The position numbers and the translations under genes are program-made. The notes beneath the pieces are model-generated. The model was not told where the DNA came from, did not search any database, and was given only the letters and a program-made list of their open reading frames with translations. Of a stretch of DNA of 13,922 nt, positions 1-7,324 are shown in pieces (position 1 is the first letter of the stretch; each line of letters opens with the position of its first letter). Location: assembly GCA_947447815.1 (NCBI GenBank), contig CANFLJ010000011.1:1-13922 (forward strand), read 5' to 3'. The stretch is from Chitinophagaceae bacterium. GTDB taxonomy: Bacteria > Bacteroidota > Bacteroidia > Chitinophagales > Chitinophagaceae.

Positions 1-225
1 AAAGGGGAACCTTTGTCGGATATCGATGTGTATGAATGGGAGAGAGGGGTAGGTACAGTAACCGACCCTAAAATAATTCCTGCTTTTGTGCATATTGCCA
101 CCAATAAAAAGGCTTCTTTACTGGATGATGAAGTAAATGCCGGAGTTCGGTATTTTTATCGGTACCGTGGTTTTAATACTTCAGGCTACGGCGAATGGAG
201 CGAACCAACAAGCAAGATTCAGTAG
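1..225 (+). CDS. C-terminal fragment of a fibronectin-III-like protein (5' end outside window)
   Basis: This is the last 74 codons of a gene that begins before the window. The frame is open from base 1, so the TTG at 13 is not a credible start. The visible end has the look of a final fibronectin type III strand pair: an acidic-aromatic stretch, then 'YFYRYRGFNTSGYGEWSEP', the usual tyrosine/tryptophan-rich F and G strands of such folds. Domains of this kind are typical extracellular spacers or C-terminal ends in Bacteroidota secreted proteins. No lipobox, catalytic motif or T9SS tail is visible in the fragment. A hairpin terminator follows directly, so the gene ends a transcription unit and is probably unrelated to the PUL downstream. 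The fold call is by residue pattern only; the function of the full protein cannot be judged. Confidence 0.7.
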   Translation, partial: KGEPLSDIDVYEWERGVGTVTDPKIIPAFVHIATNKKASLLDDEVNAGVRYFYRYRGFNTSGYGEWSEPTSKIQ

Positions 226-233
226 GAATTGAT

Positions 234-268
234 AAACCGGTAAGGAGCAAAAACCTTATCGGTTTTTT
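234..268 (+). terminator. Rho-independent terminator after the upstream gene
   Basis: A 12-bp stem is formed by AAACCGGTAAGG (234-245) and CCTTATCGGTTT (254-265) with one G-U pair. The loop is 8 nt and the T run continues to 268. It sits 9 nt after the stop codon of the fibronectin-III-like gene and separates that gene from the region that follows. Confidence 0.85.
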
Positions 269-741
269 GTGCCATAAATAGAGGTAATAAAAATGAATAT
301 TTCAAACAAAGTATAATTATAGCTATAATAATGCTGAAATAGAGGCTATATTATTCACAACTCACGCTACCCGCAATATAAATGCAACCATTTATCCTGT
401 TTGAAGTATATCCAATAGAAGGGAAAATTGATGCCTACGTCACTTCAAGTCTTTAATTTAACCTTAAATCTGAAAAAAATATATAATCCGTCTGATTCAA
501 TATCCCCCAAAATTTTTGTATTCTTTTTAATATCTTTTATAATAAAAACCAATAATTAGTCTAAATGCTATCTAATAATAGTAGGTTACGGATATTTATC
601 TATAGAAATTTTTACTTTTTCTTTTCTACTTTTTACTTTTATGTAGAATGTTCACTACTCAATACTATTTGTATAGCTATTAATTTAAAATGGTAATAAA
701 CTATTTAACAATAATACTTGTTGTAGACTTTTATAAATAGT

Positions 742-837
742 TGTAGTACTCCTGCAGTATCATTATTTTAGATTTTAAATATAAAAATTCATTGTTGTAG
801 TAGTAATGTAGTAGCAATATTCTTCATATCTGTAGTA
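742..837 (+). repeat. Cluster of TGTAGTA direct repeats, two pairs phased at 11 bp
   Basis: TGTAGTA occurs at 742-748, 796-802, 807-813 and 831-837, and a one-mismatch copy, TGCAGTA, at 753-759. A partial copy (TGTAGAC) is at 722-728. The copies at 742/753 and at 796/807 each form a head-to-tail pair with an 11-bp offset, and the two pairs are 54 bp apart. Same-face direct repeats upstream of a promoter are typical operator architecture for an activator binding as a tandem dimer. The regulator is unknown and none is encoded here. That these are operator sites is inference. Confidence 0.45.
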
Positions 838-845
838 TTGGACTA

Positions 846-853
846 TATTTTTG
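846..853 (+). promoter_or_regulatory. Candidate Bacteroidota -7 promoter element
   Basis: TATTTTTG matches the Bacteroidota -7 consensus TAnnTTTG. It lies about 100 bp upstream of the start codon at 953, which would give a leader of roughly 90 nt. No good -33 TTG element is seen at the usual spacing; a weak TTC lies near 822-824. A poor -33 fits an activator-dependent promoter, and the TGTAGTA repeats lie just upstream. Confidence 0.35.
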
Positions 854-952
854 TGCTCAATAAAATCAATCTGTTTTTTCTAACGATTTAAGGAATGCTA
901 ACAGATTATTGTTAAAAACAAATGCATTCTGAAGAATTTAATCATTTAATGT

Positions 953-3900
953 ATGAAAAAAAGTTACTTTCTACTTGTCTTTTTAGCTTTAATGTCATTT
1001 AAAGCATTTTCCCAGCCAATTGTGGCAGCTTCTACTCCTCCTGCAAGGGCAGCTTCCGACGTAGTATCTCTTTTTGGGGATGCTTACACTAATGTTACTG
1101 GCATAGACTGGTTTCCTAACTGGGGACAAGCTACTGTAGTATCTGATTTGACAGTTGCAGGTGTATCTACCAAGTATTATGCTGGATTAACTTATCAGGG
1201 TGTTCAACTGACGGGAACGATAAACGTTTCTTCTATGACAAGTCTGCACGTTGATTTGTGGTCTTCAAATTGTACGTCAGTACTATTGTATTTAATCAAT
1301 ACATCTCCGGCTACTGTTCAGCAGGCAGCAACGCTTACCCTTGTGGCTAATAGTTGGAATAGTATAGACATTCCAATGACTACCTACAACAATATTGCGT
1401 TAAACAATGTTGCACAGTTGATGATGGTGGGTAATGTTCCTGCTGCAGGTGGTAATGTGTATATGCAAAACTGCTATTTCTGGAAATCGAATAATGTGCC
1501 TACCATAACTGGTTTTTCACTACCAAATAAAGTAGTAGGCGATGCTCCATTCACAATTACGGCACCTACTAGTAATAGTACTGGTGCTTTCTCTTATACC
1601 AGTAGCGATCCTACTGTAGCAACTGTAATTGGAAATACGGTAACCGTTGTTGGAGGTGGAACTACATTAATTACTGCCAATCAGGCACCTGCAGGTTCTT
1701 ATGTTGCAGGTTCTGCTGCCGCAACTTTAACTGTAAACTTTGCGCCACTTACCGTAGCTGCACCAATCCCTACACATCCAAGTGCTGATGTAATTTCTTT
1801 ATATAGCGATGCTTATGCTAATGTTCCTGGAACAGACTGGTTCCCAGGCTGGGGACAATCTACAAAAGCTGTCGATACTGTAATTGCTGGTGATACTACT
1901 CGTTTGTATCAGAATATGAATTATCAAGGCGTTCAGTTTGCAAGTGCAATTGATGTGTCTTCAATGAATTATCTACACGTAGATATTTATACTCCAAATA
2001 GTTCTGCTTTTGATGTATATCTTATTAATATCAGTCCAGCTACTGTTGAACAAAAATATACACTACACCCAACATTGAATGGCTGGAATGGTTTTGATAT
2101 TCCATTGTCTGCTTATACAAGTATAGCATTAAATAAAGTTGCTCAAATTAAATTAGTAGATACTCCTTTTGGAAAAGGAACAGTTTACATGGATAACATG
2201 TATTTCTGGAAATTAGGTTCTGTTACTATTACCCCTGCTCCGGTTCCTACCAAAACACAAGCAAACGTAATATCTCTGTTTAGCGATACCTATACCAATG
2301 TTTCTGGAATTGACTGGTTTCCAAACTGGGGACAAACTACTGTAGTTGCGGATACTATTATTAGCGGCGATACTACTAAAATGTACACTACCATGAACTA
2401 TCAGGGAGTTGCCTTTACTACTCCTTTAAATGTATCTTCTATGCAAAACCTGCATATTGATATCTGGACAGCTAATAGTTCTGCTTTTGATCTTAACTTA
2501 ATCAATACCTCTCCTGCTACTGTTCAACAAAAAGTAACTTTAAAATTATCTTTACAAGGTTGGAACAGTTTTGATATTCCTTTATCTAAATATTCTAATA
2601 TCTCTTTAAGCAGTATCAATCAAATGTTGTTTGTAGATACTCCTTTTGGAACTGGTAAAATATATGTAGATAATGTGTATTTCTGGAAATCTGCCAATGC
2701 ACCTACCATCACTAATTTCAGTATTCCTGCACAATTAGTTGGTGCTGCGCCTTATACCATTACTGCACCTACCAGCAATAGCTCAGGTACCTTTACTTAT
2801 TCTAGCAGCGATCCTACTGTTGCTACCGTTAACGGTAATGTGATAACTATAGTTGGTGCAGGTTCTGCAATCATTACAGCTACTCAAGCAGCTGCTGGTA
2901 CTTATGGTTCGGGTGTTATATCCAGTACTTTGGTGGTAACTTTTGCTCCACCAATGACTGCTGCTCCAGCACCAAATCATCCTGCTGCAAATGTGATCTC
3001 TTTATATAGTAATGCATTTACCAATGTTGCAGGTACCGACTGGTTCCCAGGATGGGGTCAATCTACTGCTGCTTCTGATATCGTAATTGCAGGTGATACT
3101 ACCAGATTGTATCAAACAATGAACTATCAAGGAACACAATTTGCTGCTCCTATAGATGTTTCTGCTATGAACTTCTTCCATATTGATTTGTGGACACCAA
3201 ATGCTACTGCTTTTGATGTGTACCTTATTAATATTCCTCCTGCTACACCAATGGAACAAAAATATACACTGAAACCTACCTTGAATGGCTGGAACAGTTT
3301 TGATATTCCATTAACTGCTTACAACACAATCGCGCTAAATAAAATTGGTCAGTTGAAGTTTGTAGATACTCCTTTCGGAAAAGGTACAGTTTATGTAGAT
3401 AATATGTATTTCTGGAAAACCAGTGGTGTACCAGTTTCTATTGTAGACTTTAGTGCATCTATTAAAGAATCAAAAACTAACTTAACTTGGAAATCAGTTA
3501 CAGATGATAATGCAAATGTTGGATTCAATATAGAAAGAAGTCAGAATGGTAAAGATTGGTCAACTATTGGATACGTTGCTATCACAGATGGTAATGTACA
3601 AAAACAATATGCTTTCAACGATAACAAACCATTTAATGGCATAAACTATTACCGTTTAACAGTTCAGAATAAGTATGGTAAAAATACCTATTCAGCTATC
3701 AAATCGGTAGTATATGACAGAAATACCGTGAAAGAAATTACTTTCTATCCAAATCCAGTTAAAAACAGATTAGTAGTTAATCTTAATAAAATAGATACTA
3801 AAACTGCTTCTCTGGAAATAATAACGATGGAAGGAAAGGTAGTGAAAACTGTCGCTATAACTGATCAGAATTCATTTGGAAATATTACCCTTGATGTTAC

Positions 3901-3979
3901 TGGTTTAATTAAAGGAATGTACTTATTACAATTGAATGATGGTAACTATACATCAACACAAAAGTTGATTGTAGATTAA
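953..3979 (+). CDS. Secreted T9SS protein with four carbohydrate-binding-like modules and two Big-like domains
   Basis: This 1008-residue protein has no recognisable catalytic domain. Residues 1-20 form a signal peptide ending before Q21. Four homologous modules of about 143 residues lie near 35-178, 277-420, 438-579 and 680-822. Each starts with a 'DVISLYSDAYTNV' type motif, has D-W-F-P-x-W-G-Q, and ends in a 'VYxDNxYFWK' strand, as in beta-sandwich carbohydrate-binding modules. Similar modules are familiar to me from Bacteroidota beta-glucan proteins, without a family number. Big-like domains lie at about 183-265 and 584-666, each with an 'SSDPTVATV' motif. Residues 827-920 look fibronectin-III-like. 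Residues 925-1008 are a type A T9SS sorting domain with 'FYPNPVKNRLVV'. The protein is therefore expected to cross the outer membrane and be anchored or released. The order module-Big-module occurs twice, with a period of about 402 residues. A terminator separates the gene from susC. Glycan capture is inference. Confidence 0.85.
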   Translation: MKKSYFLLVFLALMSFKAFSQPIVAASTPPARAASDVVSLFGDAYTNVTGIDWFPNWGQATVVSDLTVAGVSTKYYAGLTYQGVQLTGTINVSSMTSLHVDLWSSNCTSVLLYLINTSPATVQQAATLTLVANSWNSIDIPMTTYNNIALNNVAQLMMVGNVPAAGGNVYMQNCYFWKSNNVPTITGFSLPNKVVGDAPFTITAPTSNSTGAFSYTSSDPTVATVIGNTVTVVGGGTTLITANQAPAGSYVAGSAAATLTVNFAPLTVAAPIPTHPSADVISLYSDAYANVPGTDWFPGWGQSTKAVDTVIAGDTTRLYQNMNYQGVQFASAIDVSSMNYLHVDIYTPNSSAFDVYLINISPATVEQKYTLHPTLNGWNGFDIPLSAYTSIALNKVAQIKLVDTPFGKGTVYMDNMYFWKLGSVTITPAPVPTKTQANVISLFSDTYTNVSGIDWFPNWGQTTVVADTIISGDTTKMYTTMNYQGVAFTTPLNVSSMQNLHIDIWTANSSAFDLNLINTSPATVQQKVTLKLSLQGWNSFDIPLSKYSNISLSSINQMLFVDTPFGTGKIYVDNVYFWKSANAPTITNFSIPAQLVGAAPYTITAPTSNSSGTFTYSSSDPTVATVNGNVITIVGAGSAIITATQAAAGTYGSGVISSTLVVTFAPPMTAAPAPNHPAANVISLYSNAFTNVAGTDWFPGWGQSTAASDIVIAGDTTRLYQTMNYQGTQFAAPIDVSAMNFFHIDLWTPNATAFDVYLINIPPATPMEQKYTLKPTLNGWNSFDIPLTAYNTIALNKIGQLKFVDTPFGKGTVYVDNMYFWKTSGVPVSIVDFSASIKESKTNLTWKSVTDDNANVGFNIERSQNGKDWSTIGYVAITDGNVQKQYAFNDNKPFNGINYYRLTVQNKYGKNTYSAIKSVVYDRNTVKEITFYPNPVKNRLVVNLNKIDTKTASLEIITMEGKVVKTVAITDQNSFGNITLDVTGLIKGMYLLQLNDGNYTSTQKLIVD

Positions 3980-3989
3980 AAAAGATATT

Positions 3990-4031
3990 AAAGCAGAAAG
4001 AGGTTTGAGTGAATTATCCTCTTTCTGCTTT
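3990..4031 (+). terminator. Strong hairpin terminator between the secreted protein gene and susC
   Basis: A perfect 14-bp inverted repeat is formed by AAAGCAGAAAGAGG (3990-4003) and CCTCTTTCTGCTTT (4018-4031) around a 14-nt loop. A T-rich stretch follows the stem. It begins 10 nt after the stop codon. It indicates that the secreted protein gene is its own transcription unit and that susC needs its own promoter within 4032-4181. Confidence 0.85.
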
Positions 4032-4135
4032 ATTCTTTAATGCTATTGATGGTAAATAGATAATACATTTACGTTGGGAATTTAACGATTGGTAAATGTG
4101 ATTAGTAATTGTTGCTGAAGTTATTACTTGAAAAA

Positions 4136-4177
4136 CTTAATACGTATAGCTTAATACGTTCTACTTAATTAAACATT
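4136..4177 (+). repeat. Three 14-nt tandem repeats ending 4 nt before the susC start codon
   Basis: CTTAATACGT is present at 4136-4145 and again at 4150-4159, and a shortened third copy, CTTAAT, starts at 4164. All three are spaced by exactly 14 nt. The array runs up to 4 nt before the susC ATG. It could be a protein-binding operator, a translation-control element in the leader, or a chance product of AT-rich DNA. The only promoter-like site seen in this gap is a partial -7 match, TACATTTA at 4064-4071. Confidence 0.5.
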
Positions 4178-4181
4178 TTAT

Positions 4182-7100
4182 ATGAAAATGAAATCTGCAT
4201 TTCTCTTTCTCTGCCTTTTAGCAAGTGGTTTGCTAACACAAGTCTTTGGGCAAGATTTGACTATAACCGGTAAGGTCTCCAACAAAAAGACAGGCGAAGT
4301 TCTGCAAGGAGCGTCTGTATCTACAAAAGAAAATTCTAATAAAGTTATTACTAGCTCAAAAGGGACGTTCAAAATTACCTGTCCTAATGGTGGTACCTTG
4401 GTGATAAGATACGTGGGAATGACCACCAAAGAGGTAAAAGTAAATGGTGCTGAGCCATTGGATATTCAATTAGAAGAATCATCAGAATCATTAAACGATG
4501 TAGTAGTGATAGGTTATGGTACACAAAAGGTAACCAAAGTATCAGGAGCTATTGCTTCTGTAAAAGCTGCTGACATCGAAAAAATGGCTCCACAGAGAGC
4601 CGAAGAAGTATTACAAGGTAGAACATCCGGCGTTACCGTGATTCAAAGTGGTTCACCAGGATCTGCTCCTACTGTATTAATCAGAGGTATTACTTCTTAT
4701 GCTGGATTAGAGCCTACCGTTATAATTGATGGGGTGCCACAAACTTTAACCGATTTCAATTCTATTAATCCAGGAGATATCGAGTCAGTTAACGTATTGA
4801 AAGATGCGGCTACTACTGCTATCTATGGAGTAAAGGGTGGTAATGGTGTGATTGTAGTAACTACTAAATCAGGCAGAAAAAATCAAAAGCCAGAAATTAG
4901 TTTCAATGGTACTTATGGTATACAAAGTGTTGCAAATAAAATAGGCGTACTAAATGCTACAGAGTATGCAGCTATAGTAAATGAAGGTAGTTCTACCAGT
5001 TTGAATGGAGGTATTGTATTCCCGGATTTAACTAAAGTAGGAGTAGGGACTAACTGGCAAGATCAAATATTTAAAGATGCCCCATTACAATCTTACAGTG
5101 TATCTGTTAGAGGTGGTGCTGAAAAAATGTCTTACTTTTTGTCAGGGGCTTACAATAGTCAGGGCGGTATAGTTGGTGGATATGATAAGTCTAGATTCGA
5201 TAGAGGAAATTTTACAGCAAACCTGAATTTTGATCTTTCTTCTAAAGTAAAATTCCTTTTTGATGTTTCAGGTGTAGTACTTAGTTCTAAAACGGTTGCA
5301 GAAAATGCTTTCAATAGTATCATAGGTTCTGCGATAAACTACGATCCTACTGTTCCTGTTTTAAATACCACTGGTACGGTGGGTACGTATGGCTTTAGCA
5401 CTTTGCAAAAATCTGAAATTTTCAATCCACTTACCTTACTGGATAATACCTACAATGATAATTCTGGTCAAAAAGTGTATGGTAAATTTGAATTACAGTA
5501 CGACCCTATCAAAAATCTTAAACTAACTGCTCGCTTTGGTTATACTAAATATGATGGAGTAGGTAAATCATTTACACCATTGGTGTTTTATGGTCTGAAT
5601 AATACTGGTAATACCATGGAGGCCGATGGGTCTACTACAATTGGTGCTCATAATAGTGTATCTAACAGCAAGTCGAGTAACTTTAACTGGACTGCAGACT
5701 TCTTTGCAAACTATACTTTTAGAGTTAACAATGTACACCATTTTGAAACTTTATTAGGAACTACCATTCAAAAAATTACTGGAAATGCTGCAGGAACCAG
5801 TGCACAGGATGTTCCTTTTAACTCTTATGATTATGCAGATTACACTGCTGCTACAAGTGATAATTCAGTTAACTTAAATTCTAAGACTGGTTACTACTAT
5901 GAATATTTCAACAAACACATTTCCTATTTTACGCGTATTAATTATGATTACAATGAAAGATACCTTGCTTCTTTCTTAGCTAGAAGAGATGGTTCTACCT
6001 CCTTTGGAACTGCTAACAAGTTTGGTAATTTCTTTGCAGGATCATTAGGATGGGTAGTGTCAAAAGAAAACTTCTTCAAATCGAACTTTATTAATTTTTT
6101 AAAGATCAGAGGTAGTTATGGTTCTTTAGGAAATGATGGTAATATACAACCTCAATATGTACAAATTATTACTGGAGGTTCTAGCTATGTTCCACCTTTC
6201 TATAATAGTAATGGATACAATTTCAACAACATATTTTATCCAGGTTCTACAATAGGTTCTGCGGTAAATAACGCATTAAGTTGGGAAAAACAATTGCAGG
6301 GAAATATTGGATTTGATATGACCTTTTACAAAAACAAATTCTCTATCACTTTCGATTATTTCGAAAAATCTGTTGATGGTTTATTGTTCCGTCCTACCGG
6401 TTCTCAATATTTAGGAACAATCCCTGTTCCTGATGGTAATATTGGTTCTACTAAAACAACTGGTTTTGATATCACTTTAAGTTATAATAATAAATTCAAT
6501 AAAAATTTATTGGTTAGTACTTCCCTTACGTTTACTACTTCTTCCAATTTAGTAACAGCTACTAATGCTGATGGTACCGCTAGATATCCAGGTGGTTATT
6601 ATTTTAATGGTCAAAGTCAGAATGTAACATTTTTTGAAAAAGGACAAACTCCAGGATACTTTAGTGGATATAAAACAGCAGGTTTATTCCAGAATGCAGC
6701 ACAGATTGCTGCTGCCGCTACTCAAACTGGTGCACAACCAGGAGATATACGTTATGTAGACGTAAATGGAGATGGCAAAATAGATGTAAACGATAAGACC
6801 AAAATTGGTGATCCTTTTCCTAAGTTCACCATGGGATGGAATTTAAGTATTGAATACAAACATTTCGACTTTACTTCTTTTGTATATGCTTCTGTAGGAA
6901 ATGATATTTATAGAGCTTACGAAAGAAATGCAAACTTCACTAACAAAGACAGAAGAGTATTAGCAAGATGGACAGGCGAGGGCACTACCAACGATGCTAA
7001 AAATCCTAGATACTCATTTGATGATGCCAACAACAATGCAAGAGTATCTGACAGATTTGTAGAAGATGGATCTTTTGTGAAGATTAAAAACATACAATTA

Positions 7101-7301
7101 GGTTATACTTTCTCTTCTTCTGTTATTAAAAAAGCATTTTCTAAAGTAAGAATCTATGCTCAAATAAAGAATGCTTATACTTTCACAAACTATACTGGGT
7201 TTGATCCAGAAATTTCTGGAGGTATAGCGGATACAGGAGTAGATAGAGGAGCATATCCTCAAGCAAGAATTTATTCTTTTGGTCTAGATATTAAACTATA
7301 A
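4182..7301 (+). CDS. susC: SusC/RagA-family TonB-dependent outer-membrane transporter
   Basis: This protein imports oligosaccharides across the outer membrane using TonB-ExbBD energy, with the partner SusD forming the lid. At 1039 residues it is a normal length for the family. Residues 1-23 form a signal peptide before Q24. Residues about 26-100 are a carboxypeptidase-D regulatory-like domain ('LTITGKVSNKKTGEVLQGA'). The TonB-box-like segment 'DVVVIGYGTQ' lies near 106-115. The plug domain follows to about 230 with the family signatures 'LIRGITSYAG', 'VIIDGVPQ' and 'VLKDAATTAIYGVKGGNGVI'. The rest is the beta-barrel, including the SusC-typical 'DVNGDGKIDVNDKTKIGDP' and a C-terminal strand ending 'YSFGLDIKL'. 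The gene opens the PUL operon; susD starts 23 nt after it. Specificity for beta-glucan oligosaccharides is inferred from the downstream GH16 enzyme. No anti-sigma-interacting N-terminal extension was seen, so sigma/anti-sigma control is not suggested. Confidence 0.97.
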   Translation: MKMKSAFLFLCLLASGLLTQVFGQDLTITGKVSNKKTGEVLQGASVSTKENSNKVITSSKGTFKITCPNGGTLVIRYVGMTTKEVKVNGAEPLDIQLEESSESLNDVVVIGYGTQKVTKVSGAIASVKAADIEKMAPQRAEEVLQGRTSGVTVIQSGSPGSAPTVLIRGITSYAGLEPTVIIDGVPQTLTDFNSINPGDIESVNVLKDAATTAIYGVKGGNGVIVVTTKSGRKNQKPEISFNGTYGIQSVANKIGVLNATEYAAIVNEGSSTSLNGGIVFPDLTKVGVGTNWQDQIFKDAPLQSYSVSVRGGAEKMSYFLSGAYNSQGGIVGGYDKSRFDRGNFTANLNFDLSSKVKFLFDVSGVVLSSKTVAENAFNSIIGSAINYDPTVPVLNTTGTVGTYGFSTLQKSEIFNPLTLLDNTYNDNSGQKVYGKFELQYDPIKNLKLTARFGYTKYDGVGKSFTPLVFYGLNNTGNTMEADGSTTIGAHNSVSNSKSSNFNWTADFFANYTFRVNNVHHFETLLGTTIQKITGNAAGTSAQDVPFNSYDYADYTAATSDNSVNLNSKTGYYYEYFNKHISYFTRINYDYNERYLASFLARRDGSTSFGTANKFGNFFAGSLGWVVSKENFFKSNFINFLKIRGSYGSLGNDGNIQPQYVQIITGGSSYVPPFYNSNGYNFNNIFYPGSTIGSAVNNALSWEKQLQGNIGFDMTFYKNKFSITFDYFEKSVDGLLFRPTGSQYLGTIPVPDGNIGSTKTTGFDITLSYNNKFNKNLLVSTSLTFTTSSNLVTATNADGTARYPGGYYFNGQSQNVTFFEKGQTPGYFSGYKTAGLFQNAAQIAAAATQTGAQPGDIRYVDVNGDGKIDVNDKTKIGDPFPKFTMGWNLSIEYKHFDFTSFVYASVGNDIYRAYERNANFTNKDRRVLARWTGEGTTNDAKNPRYSFDDANNNARVSDRFVEDGSFVKIKNIQLGYTFSSSVIKKAFSKVRIYAQIKNAYTFTNYTGFDPEISGGIADTGVDRGAYPQARIYSFGLDIKL

Positions 7302-7324
7302 GTAAACACAAAATAATTAATAAA

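Larger units (their letters stand above)
226..952. other. Gene-free AT-rich intergenic region (727 bp)
   Basis: No convincing coding sequence is visible on either strand. After the terminator the region is very AT-rich. It holds a 14-bp perfect palindrome at 316-329 (ATTATAGCTATAAT), a pyrimidine-rich stretch at 609-640 with an 11-nt direct repeat at 609-619 and 630-640, and a cluster of TGTAGTA-type heptamers from 722 to 837. A candidate promoter lies at 846-853. The likely role is regulation of the large secreted protein gene that starts at 953. No tRNA or recognisable structured RNA was seen. Confidence 0.6.

Noticed and set aside
742..837. Repeat cluster considered as a CRISPR-like array
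   Set aside because: The repeats are only 7 nt, have irregular spacers of 4 to 37 nt, and there is no cas gene nearby.
2783..3259. Minus-strand open frames inside the secreted protein gene
   Set aside because: They are opposite-strand shadows of the repeated modules, rich in Ser, Cys and Ile, with no domain or signal sequence, and the plus-strand protein is clearly real.
4178..4429. Minus-strand open frame over the susC start
   Set aside because: It overlaps the signal peptide and N-terminal domain of a well-supported SusC and shows no recognisable protein features.
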